64,000 nt of DNA. Source: Sandaracinaceae bacterium. Its GTDB lineage: Bacteria; Myxococcota_A; Polyangia; Polyangiales; Sandaracinaceae. Under the pieces are notes generated by a model. That model made no database searches. It was not told the origin of the DNA and saw only the letters and a program-made list of their open reading frames with translations. Below, one piece after another: positions 7,478 to 17,081 of this stretch. The translations under genes were made by a program, and so were the position numbers. The stretch is from NCBI GenBank assembly GCA_040218145.1, contig JAVJQK010000070.1, positions 1 through 64,000 of the forward strand. The letters are read 5' to 3'. Every line of letters starts with the position of its first letter. Positions within the stretch are counted from its first letter, which is position 1.

Positions 7478-9115
7478 TCAGAGCGCGGCGCAGACCTCGG
7501 CGAAGGTCGCGCTCGCCAGCCGGAGGGCCATGGCGTCGAGGCAGTCGAGCAGCGCGCGGGGGGCGTCCTTGCCCCGGTAGGAGAGGCCGAGGTGCTGTGC
7601 GCGGCGGTAGTGGCGCGCGCCCTCCTCGAGCGGGGCGAGCACGATCTCGCGCGGCTCGAACGAGTCGGCGGCGAGCTCCAGGATCAGGCCCGACGGGTCG
7701 AGGCGCGCGGAGCGCACGCGGACGGCGCCGAGGCCGAGGAGCGCGAGCAGCCCCTCGCTCGGCGCGCGCTTTCCCGTCGGGCGATCGAGCGGGCGCGGGG
7801 GAGCCTGCCCCGCCGCCGTCACCAGCTCGTTCTGGAGGGTGGCCAGCTCGTGGAAGGTCTCGCCGCGCTCGAGCTCGGTCATGTCCGCCGGGGTGCGCGA
7901 GACGAGGTCGTCGTAGTCGTCGAAGGTCTCGCGCGCGGGCCCGGGCCAGGCCTCGACCGCCGCCTCGCCGAGCACGGTGCCGGGCAGCGGCTGGTAGGTC
8001 GACCAGATGATCGAGCCGGGGCGGAGCTTCCGGAGCAGCGACACCGTGGAGTGGGCCTGAGCCCGGGTCTCGGTCGGGAGCATCGTCATCAACGACGCGC
8101 TCGTCGGCAGCCCGAGCTCGCGGCAGTCGGCGAAGAGCTGCTCGAGGCGCGCGTCGGAGGAGCGGCGGTCGAGCACGTCGCGGCGCAGCGCCTCGTCGCC
8201 CGCCTCGACGCCGCAATGGAAGAGGACACAGCCCGCCTCGGCGAGGAGCTCGAGCCGCGGACGCGTCGCCGCGTTCGGGTGCATCTCCACCTTGAAGGGC
8301 AGCCCCACGCGGCGTGGGTACGCGCGCGCGAACGCCTCGAGCCAGGCGAGGGGAATCGGGAAGTGCTCATCCCAGAACTCGAAGCCCTCCGGCGCGTAGC
8401 GGTCGCGCAGGTCGGCGAGCTCCTCGCAGAGAGCGGAGACGTCGCGCACGTTCTTCATGCGGGCGTCGCTGAGGCCGAGGACCTTGCCCCAGCGCGGGGC
8501 CGAGCAGTAGGCGCAGGTGAACGGGCAGCCGCGGCTCGCGCGGACCGGCAGGTAGCCGTCGACGTGCGGGCCGAAGGTGTTGATGCCGCGGCCCAGGAGC
8601 TCGCGGACGTCGCCGAAGATCTCGTAGTCCCAGCGCGGCAGGGCGTCGATGACCGGCTCGGGATCCGCGGCGGGCGGCGCGTCCGCGAAGCCGGCGTCGG
8701 CGCGGAGCCAGAGACCCGGGAGCGAGGCGTCGAGCGTGCCCGTGGACAGCCGATCCAGCAGCGCGGCGAGCGGTCGCTCGCCCTCCCCGATGCAGATCGC
8801 GTCGACGCGCGGAGAGAGGGCGACGTCGCGCGGCGCCATCGTCGCGTGGTAGCCGCCCACCACCACGAAGGCGTCGCTCTCGAGCTCACGCAGCAGCCCG
8901 GCCGCGCCCGGCCAGTCGCGGGTCATCGAGGAGATGGCGACGACGTCCGCCGCCTCCGCCTCGAGCCGCCGCGCCGCGTCGACTATCCGCTCCTCGCGGC
9001 CGACCTCGAGCGCGCTCGCCTCGTGCCCGGCCGCGCGCACCACCGCGGCGAGCTGCGCGACCGACGAGCTGAAGGGGCGCGGGGGATCGGTGAAGAAGAC
9101 GAACGAGACCTTCAT
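7478..9115 (-). CDS. B12-binding/radical SAM domain protein
   Basis: 545 aa. Residues about 1-140 form a cobalamin-binding-type Rossmann fold (VVAISSMT, VVVGGYHATM, CIGEGE), and about 190-400 a radical SAM core with the CxxxCxxC cluster motif CPFTCAYC. A C-terminal extension of about 140 residues is unassigned. The family includes methyltransferases and ring-modifying enzymes that act on unreactive carbons; the substrate cannot be read from the sequence. It stands alone on its strand, divergent from the kelch lipoprotein. VGGYH near residue 88 and GEGE near residue 112 are typical of this class, while a DxHxxG cobalamin motif is not obvious, so true B12 binding is uncertain. Confidence 0.85.
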   Translation of the reverse strand: MKVSFVFFTDPPRPFSSSVAQLAAVVRAAGHEASALEVGREERIVDAARRLEAEAADVVAISSMTRDWPGAAGLLRELESDAFVVVGGYHATMAPRDVALSPRVDAICIGEGERPLAALLDRLSTGTLDASLPGLWLRADAGFADAPPAADPEPVIDALPRWDYEIFGDVRELLGRGINTFGPHVDGYLPVRASRGCPFTCAYCSAPRWGKVLGLSDARMKNVRDVSALCEELADLRDRYAPEGFEFWDEHFPIPLAWLEAFARAYPRRVGLPFKVEMHPNAATRPRLELLAEAGCVLFHCGVEAGDEALRRDVLDRRSSDARLEQLFADCRELGLPTSASLMTMLPTETRAQAHSTVSLLRKLRPGSIIWSTYQPLPGTVLGEAAVEAWPGPARETFDDYDDLVSRTPADMTELERGETFHELATLQNELVTAAGQAPPRPLDRPTGKRAPSEGLLALLGLGAVRVRSARLDPSGLILELAADSFEPREIVLAPLEEGARHYRRAQHLGLSYRGKDAPRALLDCLDAMALRLASATFAEVCAAL

Positions 9116-9201
9116 CGTGCCGCACGACGATGAAGGTCACGGGCCCCGGACGCCAGGGAATGCGCGCAGACGTTGAAACCGCGCGGCGTCGGATGCGGCG
9201 A

Positions 9202-9207
9202 TAGCAT
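9202..9207 (+). promoter_or_regulatory. Candidate -10 box of the kelch lipoprotein gene
   Basis: TAGCAT, 7 bases before ATG 9215, with no Shine-Dalgarno between. This predicts a leaderless transcript and supports 9215 over the earlier in-frame start at 9173. Confidence 0.4.
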
Positions 9208-9214
9208 CGCCCGG

Positions 9215-11065
9215 ATGCGCGTCGCACTCCTCCCATTGCTCGCTCTCTCGATCACCCTGGGCTGCGGAGGCGACCCCGCCACCGACGCCGGCGTCAGGCC
9301 GCGCGACGCCGCGCGTGACGTCGCCGACGCCGACGCCGACGCCGACACGGACTCGGGCGCGCCGACGCTCTGTCCACCGGACGATCCCTGCGCGAGCGGT
9401 TGCACGCGCGCCGAGCTGTTCGTCGAAGCGGAGTCCTTCTACGGCTCCGACGACTGGCGGGTCACCGACGCACCGGACGCGCGCCTGGGGCGCAGCGTCA
9501 CCCCACGCGGCAACGAGCTTCACTACTACCCCTTCACGGTGGCCACCCCGGGGCCACAACAGCTCTGCGCACGCATGCGCAGCGCAGCGGGCCGAGCTGC
9601 CGAGGTGCGGGTCGAGGTCGAGGGCTTCCGTGCGCGCTTGACCGGCACGGACGCCTCCGCGTGGACCTGGAGCTGCGTCGACGTGCACGTGCCCTTGCGC
9701 GACGTTTGGCTCGGCGTCCGGTACTGGGCGGGCGGCACCGAGCTCGACGCGTTCGCGCTGCTCCCGCCCGGCGAGCCGCCGCCGACCGGCGAGGGCGAGG
9801 CGGCGCCCGACGCGTGCGGCAACGACACCTGTCAGCAGGGCGAGAGCTGCGAGAGCTGCCCCGAGTGCTGCGAGGCGCGCTGCGGAGACGGTCGGTGCAC
9901 GCGCCCCGACGAGGACCGGGGCACCTGCCCCGACGACTGTCGCGGCGGCGACGCGTGCACGCCGTACGACGGCGTGTGCCGCGACGGGGCCGACCTCGCC
10001 GCCCTCCCGGCCGGGCACTGGTGCGCGGTTCGCCAGAACGCGCGCACCGCCGAGAAGCGGCCGGCCGAGTACGACGACTTCGACGGCAGCACATCGGCGA
10101 GCTTCGAGAGCTATCAGCGCGTGCAGGGCTTCGACGCCCTGATCAGCGCCTGGAACGGTGGCGCCTTCGACCGGCGCCGGGATCGGCTGGTCCTCTTCGG
10201 CGGCGGCCACGACGACTACGGTGGCAACGAGCTGGTGGCCTTCTCGCTGACGACGCTGCGCTGGGAGCGCTTGTCGGACCCGACCCCCTTCCCCAACCGG
10301 CGGCCCGACTGGCAGAACCCGGACGGAACGCCCATCTCCCGCCACAGCTACGACGGCGTCACCTACCTGGCGGAGACGGACGAGGTCTTCGCCTTCGGCG
10401 GCGCCCCCGACGCGGCCGAGGGTGGCTGCAACACGCCCGGCGCGTGGCGCTTCGACCTCGGCGCTCGCGAGTCCAGCGGGACGTACTCGCCCGACCAGTG
10501 GCGCCTCGCCACCCGCGACGGCGAGCCGCGCACGGAGTGCGAGAACCGCGCGGTCGAGGACCCGGAGCGCGGCCGCGTCCTGTTCGCGACCCAAGCGGGT
10601 TGGTTCGCGTACGACGTGGCCAGTGACGCGTGGTCCATGCTCCGCGCGACCACGCGCAACCAGGGCGCGCAGGCGGTGGTGATCCCGGGGCGGGGCGAGA
10701 TGCTCCAGTTCGGAGGGCGGCTCGAGGGCGTCGTGCGCCGGTTCGATCTGGCCGACCCCGACTTCACGTTCGAGGAGATCACCCCACCCAGCTCACCCGT
10801 GGCCACCGCGTCCAACGTCGGCGCGGCCTGGGACTCTGCCCTCGGCGCCGTCGTGGTGTGGAGCGGGGGCGCAGAGGTGCACGTGCTCGATCCGGACACC
10901 CTGAGCTGGACCACGCGCGCGCCGCCCGCGACCAACGCCGCGTCCCCTGGCCCCGTCACCTCGAGAGGCGTCTATGGCCGCTGGCGTTACTCCGAGCGCC
11001 TCGACGTGCACGTCGTCGTGGACGACGCAGACCGCCCCGTGTTCCTGCTGCGGGTCGGAGGCTGA
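9215..11065 (+). CDS. Lipoprotein with CBM-like, Cys-rich and kelch-like domains
   Basis: 616 aa. The start at 9215 gives a signal peptide with lipobox ITLGC (Cys about 16), followed by a low-complexity DADADADTD linker. Residues about 60-185 (ELFVEAESFYGSDDWRV, then YYPFTV and a DAFALLP end) resemble a carbohydrate-binding-module beta-sandwich. About 195-250 is a Cys-rich block with CGNDTCQQGESCESC-type repeats. The C-terminal 330 residues contain kelch-type blades (LVLFGGGHDDYGGNELVAF, EVFAFGGAP, MLQFGGRL, VVVWSGG). I infer a surface lipoprotein that binds a ligand or glycan; no enzymatic residues are evident. Confidence 0.75.
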   Translation: MRVALLPLLALSITLGCGGDPATDAGVRPRDAARDVADADADADTDSGAPTLCPPDDPCASGCTRAELFVEAESFYGSDDWRVTDAPDARLGRSVTPRGNELHYYPFTVATPGPQQLCARMRSAAGRAAEVRVEVEGFRARLTGTDASAWTWSCVDVHVPLRDVWLGVRYWAGGTELDAFALLPPGEPPPTGEGEAAPDACGNDTCQQGESCESCPECCEARCGDGRCTRPDEDRGTCPDDCRGGDACTPYDGVCRDGADLAALPAGHWCAVRQNARTAEKRPAEYDDFDGSTSASFESYQRVQGFDALISAWNGGAFDRRRDRLVLFGGGHDDYGGNELVAFSLTTLRWERLSDPTPFPNRRPDWQNPDGTPISRHSYDGVTYLAETDEVFAFGGAPDAAEGGCNTPGAWRFDLGARESSGTYSPDQWRLATRDGEPRTECENRAVEDPERGRVLFATQAGWFAYDVASDAWSMLRATTRNQGAQAVVIPGRGEMLQFGGRLEGVVRRFDLADPDFTFEEITPPSSPVATASNVGAAWDSALGAVVVWSGGAEVHVLDPDTLSWTTRAPPATNAASPGPVTSRGVYGRWRYSERLDVHVVVDDADRPVFLLRVGG

Positions 11066-11126
11066 CTCGCGAGCCGGACCCGCGGACAGATGACGCGCCG
11101 AGCCCCATTCTCCCGCTGGCGAGCTC

Positions 11127-11726
11127 TCAGGCTCTGACGCTCGGCCGATGGATCCGGAACATGAGCGCCATGCGAGGCTCCGCGTGGCGCTGCTTCGGCA
11201 CCGCGTGATGCCACAGCCGTTGACACGCGCCGCCCATCACCATCAGGTCTCCCCAGCCCACCGACCAGCTCCGGGACGCTCCCCCCTCCGCGGGGCGCAC
11301 CATGAACTTGCGGGGGCTGCCGAGGGACACCACCGCCACGGTCGACGTCGGCTGATCGCGCAGCTCCTTGTCGGCGTGCCAGGCGACGCTGTCGCGGCCG
11401 TCCCGGTAGAGCGCGAGCATGATGGAGCTCAGGGGCTCCCCGTAGCGGCGGCTGAGCGCGCGGCTCATCGCGTCGAGCAGCGGGTGGGCGCCGTCGCGCG
11501 GCACCACCGAGAGCAGCCGGGGCACCGCGACCACCCGGTCGTACATCGGGCGCTCCTGCGCGTGCCAGCGCATGGCCTCGCGCAGCGTCTCGAAGAGGCG
11601 CGCGTGCCCGCTCACCCAGCCGGGCTGACGGTCGATCCAGGACTCGCGGTCGAGCTGGATCCGCTCGACGCGATGGAACGCGAGGTCGATCTCGGGTGCG
11701 TCGTGGCCGAAGAGCGAGGTCTGCAC
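11127..11726 (-). CDS. alkB: AlkB-family 2-oxoglutarate/Fe(II) dioxygenase
   Basis: 199 aa. It probably removes alkyl groups from bases in DNA or RNA by oxidative dealkylation. The iron ligands are visible: HxD in SVAWHADKE and the distal His in RLWHHAVPK. The 2-oxoglutarate-binding Arg pattern RxxxxxR is in EPRMALMFR. The length matches compact bacterial AlkB homologues closer to eukaryotic ALKBH2/3 than to E. coli AlkB; that comparison is a recollection, not a search. Start is GTG 11726 with TATGCT nine bases upstream. The next gene downstream is the kelch lipoprotein on the opposite strand. Confidence 0.88.
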   Translation of the reverse strand: MQTSLFGHDAPEIDLAFHRVERIQLDRESWIDRQPGWVSGHARLFETLREAMRWHAQERPMYDRVVAVPRLLSVVPRDGAHPLLDAMSRALSRRYGEPLSSIMLALYRDGRDSVAWHADKELRDQPTSTVAVVSLGSPRKFMVRPAEGGASRSWSVGWGDLMVMGGACQRLWHHAVPKQRHAEPRMALMFRIHRPSVRA

Positions 11727-11735
11727 GGAGCCCAG

Positions 11736-11741
11736 AGCATA
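11736..11741 (-). promoter_or_regulatory. Candidate -10 box of alkB
   Basis: TATGCT on the minus strand, 9 bases before the GTG start, with no Shine-Dalgarno between. Consistent with a leaderless alkB mRNA. Confidence 0.45.
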
Positions 11742-11759
11742 CTGAACATGCGCGCAGGA

Positions 11760-12566
11760 TCAAGCGAGCTCGAGCAGCGCCTCCACCGCGGGCTTGCCGT
11801 ACTCGGCCGCGCCGACGCGGATGGCGAGGTTGTCGGCGATCTGCAGCTCGCAGCGGTCGTGCGTGTGGCCCGCGAGCACCGTGATGCGACGGTCCGGGTG
11901 GCTGGCCGCCATCTCGCGGAGCACCTCGCCGACCGCGTGGCAGGTCATCCAGGGAAGGAAGTCGTCGCCGCAGACGTGGCCCTGGTGGGTGGTCGCCTCG
12001 CGGAACGGCGGGATGTGCGTGGCGACGTAGACATGCCGATGCGGCGCGAGCGCCTCACCGAGCAGCGCCCTCAGGCGCGCCGCCTCGTCGCGGCCGATCT
12101 GCTGCACCACCTCCACCAGCTCCGCCCGCGTCTCGGTCTTCAGCTCCTCGATGCGCACGTGGTCGTTGAAGACGATGGGCGTGGTCTGCGCGTTGCCGAG
12201 CTGGCCGTCGCCCCACCCGTCCACCCCGACGAGCGCGTGGTCGGCGTCGAGCTTCACCACCCCGGACGCGGGGAGCCAGCGCAGCCGCGGCTCGATCGAC
12301 GGCAGCTGGGTGAGCGCCTCGCGCATCTTCGCGATGCTCGCGCCGTAGTAGTCGTGGTTCCCGGCCACGAACCAGCACGGCATGCGCCAGCTCGCGACGA
12401 GCTTGGCGAGGTGCCCCCCGAGCGCGCGCGCCACCGAGATGTCGCCCGTGAGGATCACGCCGTCCGCGCCCGTGGCCGCGACCTCCGCGCCGAACGCGGC
12501 GATCTGCGCGTCCGAGAGGAAGTCGAGGTGGATGTCGGTGAGCCAGGCGAGCTTGGAGTGCGTCAT
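11760..12566 (-). CDS. Calcineurin-like metallophosphoesterase
   Basis: 268 aa. All five metal-binding blocks of the calcineurin-like phosphoesterase fold are present in order: TDIHLD, TGDIS, AGNHD, VATHIPP and LAGHTHD. It should hydrolyse a phosphoester with a dinuclear metal centre; the substrate is unknown. No signal peptide, so cytosolic. Its ATG overlaps the stop of the upstream C2-like lipoprotein gene (ATGA), so the two are translationally coupled, although one is exported and the other is not. Confidence 0.88.
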   Translation of the reverse strand: MTHSKLAWLTDIHLDFLSDAQIAAFGAEVAATGADGVILTGDISVARALGGHLAKLVASWRMPCWFVAGNHDYYGASIAKMREALTQLPSIEPRLRWLPASGVVKLDADHALVGVDGWGDGQLGNAQTTPIVFNDHVRIEELKTETRAELVEVVQQIGRDEAARLRALLGEALAPHRHVYVATHIPPFREATTHQGHVCGDDFLPWMTCHAVGEVLREMAASHPDRRITVLAGHTHDRCELQIADNLAIRVGAAEYGKPAVEALLELA

Positions 12567-14152
12567 CTCTCTGGCTGGAGGCGTATCCGGATCACCCCGG
12601 TCTGGCCACTCCGGGCGCCTGGAGCACGCAAGTCGAGCGTCATGTCCGTGGCGCGCTCGGGGATCTGGCTCGCCTCGAGGTCGGCGGTGCCGATCACCTC
12701 GTCGTTCACCGTGTCCTCGTCGTAGACGACGAAGCGGATGGGGAAGTCGTCCGGCCGCAGGGCGCCCGGCAGCCAGAGGCCGAAGCGGGCCTCGCGGTTG
12801 TCGTCGACGACCGGGGAGCGGGCCAGCTCGCGCCCGTCGCGCGCGATGGAGACGACGACCACGTACGGGTCCGGGTCACCGCCGATGACGTCCCACGAGC
12901 CGCCGCTCGCGTTCTCGGCCGCGACGGTCACGCTGCGCACCTCCACGCGGACGGCCCCGCCGCGCGTGCCCGAGGGCACCACCGTGCTCGACGTGGCGCC
13001 GGGCCGCGGCCCCTGTCCGCCCGCCTGCGCGGTCGCCGCTCCCGACTCCGCCTCCACGACGGGGGTCACGCGGTAGCGCAGCTGCGCGGGGAGCGACGAG
13101 CCCGAGAGCGGCGTCACCACCAGCACCGAGCGGCAGTCGGCGGTGTCGAGGCGCACCGATCGCGGCGAGCCCGTGCTCCGGAGCTCCGCGATCCGATCGC
13201 CCTGCGGCGGCCCCTGGCGCTGCCCGTTCCAGGCCGCGTCCAGCCACCGATGCAGCGTGTCCTCGCAGACCCGCCGGACCTCCGCGCCGTCGCCCTCCTC
13301 GAGCTCCACGTCGAGGCTCACCTCGCCCTGCTCGCTCGCGATCGGGCCGACCACGTCCATGCCGCCCGGCCACACCGCGGAGCGCTCGTTGACCAGCCAC
13401 GCGCCGCCGTCGGGTCCCATCTCCCAGGGCCGGAGCGGGGTCTGCCCGCGCGGGAGCTCGCCGAGCATGAAGTCCATCTGCGCGGTGTCGAGCTGGTAGG
13501 TCACGGTGAAGCCCGCCGCGAGCCGCTCCTGCAGCCGCTGCGATCCCTCCTCGGCCGCCTGCAGCTGCGCGCGGTCGTTGGCCGAGCTGCCCGTCATGTC
13601 GAGGATGCCGCCCAGCAGCGACGAGAAGACGCCCGTGGCCTCCGCCTGGACGAGCCCGGTCGGCTCGACGTGCGCGGTCACGCCGGGCGAGGGGTGCAGC
13701 CAGATGCTCGCGATGCGGGTGCGCGCGTCGTAGCCGACGTGGAAGCTCGCGGAGAAGGTCGCCTCGCCGTCGAAGCGCAGGTACTGCCGCACCCGGAAGC
13801 CGGTGCTCTCGCGGTCGAGCCAGGTCCAGCCGGGGCCGCCGATCGACACCCGCAGGCGGTCGTCCTCCACCCGCGCCTCGCAGCGGCGGATCCACCATCG
13901 GCCGACCGCGGCGTCGCGCCCGGCCTCGGGCCCCTCGTGCGACTCCTCCCCGGGCAGGCCGATGAAGCTGCCGGTCACCTGCTCGCAGATCCGCGGCGCC
14001 ATCAGCTCCGCCATCAGCTCGCTCAGCTCGTCCGGCGTGCCCTCCTCGCCGCCCGCGGTCTCGTTGCATTCGGCCTGCTGCTGGCCCTGGTCGTAGGCGA
14101 CCTGCCCACAGCCCGTGAGCAGGATCGCCAACCCGAGGATTCGATGCGCCAT
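12563..14152 (-). CDS. Lipoprotein with C-terminal C2-like domain
   Basis: 529 aa. ATG 14152 gives a lipoprotein signal with LLTGC (Cys about 15). The central 300 residues match nothing I recognise. Residues about 395-527 resemble a C2-type beta-sandwich (VRVEVRSVTVA, DPDPYVVVVSIARDG, ending FVVYDEDTVNDEVIG and IRIRL); the DPDPY and YDEDT acidic loops could bind calcium. The pattern suggests an outer-membrane or periplasmic lipid/calcium-responsive protein. It is the first gene of a two-gene operon with the metallophosphoesterase. TATGCT lies eight bases before the start. Confidence 0.7.
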   Translation of the reverse strand: MAHRILGLAILLTGCGQVAYDQGQQQAECNETAGGEEGTPDELSELMAELMAPRICEQVTGSFIGLPGEESHEGPEAGRDAAVGRWWIRRCEARVEDDRLRVSIGGPGWTWLDRESTGFRVRQYLRFDGEATFSASFHVGYDARTRIASIWLHPSPGVTAHVEPTGLVQAEATGVFSSLLGGILDMTGSSANDRAQLQAAEEGSQRLQERLAAGFTVTYQLDTAQMDFMLGELPRGQTPLRPWEMGPDGGAWLVNERSAVWPGGMDVVGPIASEQGEVSLDVELEEGDGAEVRRVCEDTLHRWLDAAWNGQRQGPPQGDRIAELRSTGSPRSVRLDTADCRSVLVVTPLSGSSLPAQLRYRVTPVVEAESGAATAQAGGQGPRPGATSSTVVPSGTRGGAVRVEVRSVTVAAENASGGSWDVIGGDPDPYVVVVSIARDGRELARSPVVDDNREARFGLWLPGALRPDDFPIRFVVYDEDTVNDEVIGTADLEASQIPERATDMTLDLRAPGARSGQTGVIRIRLQPER

Positions 14153-14160
14153 CGGGCGCG

Positions 14161-14166
14161 AGCATA
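14161..14166 (-). promoter_or_regulatory. Candidate -10 box of the C2 lipoprotein operon
   Basis: TATGCT on the minus strand, 8 bases before ATG 14152. The string TATGCTCGnGCCCGATG is nearly repeated before the PEGA gene at 29964. Confidence 0.5.
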
Positions 14167-14351
14167 AGCCCACGCGCGACGCCGCAAAAGCACGTCCCGT
14201 CCCATCCATGGGGGCGCCAACGCGCGGCGCGCCTCGCTTCATTTCCCGTCAGCCGCCTGGCACTCCGTCACGTCCCCGTCGGTTTCGCGCTCCGAACTGC
14301 GCCACAGCGGCAGAATGGCCCTCGGCACGGGTCCTGCGGTGCAGACACGCG

Positions 14352-15674
<1,323 letters not shown>

Positions 15675-16787
15675 TCATCGAGGGTGGCGCACCGGGATGG
15701 GCGGCGCGGGGCTCGGCGCGCCGTCCGCGAGGCAGACGTCCTGGACGGGCACGGCGCGAGGCGCGCCCTCGAGGTGCAGCCGGTTCTCACCCGTCCCGCC
15801 CGTGCCGGTGATCCGCGCGACCCGCGCCTCGCGGCCCTCGTGACGCACGCGCATGCCTGCGAGGGCCGCGACCCGAAAGACCGGCACCTCCGCGCGGGGC
15901 CGCCGCGTGGTCACGGCGGCGCCACGGGCCCAGTCCCCGGTGACCAGCGAGACCTCGCCGCCCACCAGCCCTCGCACGCGGGTCACGCAGCGCCCGGACG
16001 GCGCGTCGACCAGCGCGTACTCGGCGTCTTCGTAGGGCTCGGTCTCGATGCTGTTCATCACCGAGAAGACGCTCGCGCCGAGGCAGCAGGCGAGGGGCGC
16101 CGCGACGAGCGCGCCGAGGCCCAGGCCACGCAGCGCCGAGCGGAAGGCCTGGCGCGCGATCGCGGACCGGCGGCCGACCTCGCCCGTGAAGTCTTCGAGG
16201 ACCAGCGCGCGCGCGTCGCCGAGCGCGGCGAGCACGCGGGGCGAGACGAGGTTGTCCGCGCGACAGAAGGCGCAGCGCACGAAGGCCGCGTCGCTCGTCG
16301 CCGCGAGCGGGCCCCCGCAGACGTGGCAGGCGGCCGGCGCGCCAGGGGTCGGGGGCGGGAACGCCGCGAGCTGCGCCCGGACCCGCGCGAGCCGACTCCG
16401 CAAGAACAGGAGCCCGCTCGCGCCGAAGGTGAGCACGACGAGCACGGGCGTCGCGCACATGAGGAGCGCCGCCCAGTCGACGGGCCCACCCGGTGTGAGC
16501 GCGAAGAGGGCGAAGCAGCCCGCGAAGGGCAGGAGCACCGCGGCGCAGGCCGTGAGATACACGAGCGTGCCGAACAGGTCGCTCGTCAGGAGGCGCCGCT
16601 GGAAGGTCGAGAGCTGACGGCGGCGCGCGTCGGTCCGCGTGAGGATCGACGCCGCCTCGCGGAGCTGCGCCGTGGCCTGGATGGGAGGCGCGCCGCGGTA
16701 GCCACACGATCCGCAGGTGAAGCGATCGGGCGCCGCGAGCTGGACCGGGCCGGGTCTCCCGCACTCGGGGCATCGCGCGGCGTACAC
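15675..16787 (-). CDS. Zinc-ribbon membrane protein, function unknown
   Basis: 370 aa from GTG 16787. I chose this start because TACGCT lies six bases upstream; the frame also allows a TTG seven codons earlier. A zinc ribbon (CPECGRPG...CGSCGY) at the N-terminus is followed by two transmembrane helices (about residues 75-130), a second Cys pair set (CHVCGG...CAFCRADN, about 155-180), then a further hydrophobic helix (about 220-240) and a C-terminal beta-rich region. It may be a membrane-bound metal-binding or assembly factor. No homologue is recognised. It is convergent with the kinase gene. Confidence 0.65.
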   Translation of the reverse strand: MYAARCPECGRPGPVQLAAPDRFTCGSCGYRGAPPIQATAQLREAASILTRTDARRRQLSTFQRRLLTSDLFGTLVYLTACAAVLLPFAGCFALFALTPGGPVDWAALLMCATPVLVVLTFGASGLLFLRSRLARVRAQLAAFPPPTPGAPAACHVCGGPLAATSDAAFVRCAFCRADNLVSPRVLAALGDARALVLEDFTGEVGRRSAIARQAFRSALRGLGLGALVAAPLACCLGASVFSVMNSIETEPYEDAEYALVDAPSGRCVTRVRGLVGGEVSLVTGDWARGAAVTTRRPRAEVPVFRVAALAGMRVRHEGREARVARITGTGGTGENRLHLEGAPRAVPVQDVCLADGAPSPAPPIPVRHPR

Positions 16788-16793
16788 CTCGGC

Positions 16794-16799
16794 AGCGTA
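16794..16799 (-). promoter_or_regulatory. Candidate -10 box of the zinc-ribbon gene
   Basis: TACGCT on the minus strand, 6 bases before GTG 16787, which it helps choose as the start. Confidence 0.4.
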
Positions 16800-16876
16800 C
16801 AACGACAATCACACCGCGGTCGGGTACGGCGGATCGGGCCACCGGCGCGCGCGGAGGGCGTGCGTAGGTGGCCCCC

Positions 16877-17077
16877 GTGTCCCTCCCCACCCAGCTCCTG
16901 AGGCAGCTCTACAGCTTCGGGACGTCGAGCAACGTGCCCGACGGAATCTCGTTCGAGCTCGAGAACCGTCTCCTCGACGCGAGCGTGATCGCGCTGGCGG
17001 GGGAGCTGTCGCTCGGCGCCGCCATCTCCTCGCTCGACTGGGTGTCGAGCCACGAGGCGCTCGGCCGCAATCGCTGA
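16877..17077 (+). CDS. Orphan 66-aa protein or gene remnant
   Basis: A short frame from GTG 16877, with a TAGGTG hexamer six bases before it. The sequence (LPTQLLRQLYSFG, then NVPDGISFELENRLLDASV) has the feel of the N-terminal module of a larger family rather than random antisense: conserved-looking aromatic and Gly/Asn positions, and sensible charge. The rest of such a protein is missing; the frame ends just before the stop of the convergent aminopeptidase gene (17082). It may be a true small protein or the 5' relic of a deleted gene. No function assigned. Confidence 0.4.
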   Translation: MSLPTQLLRQLYSFGTSSNVPDGISFELENRLLDASVIALAGELSLGAAISSLDWVSSHEALGRNR

Positions 17078-17081
17078 GCGG

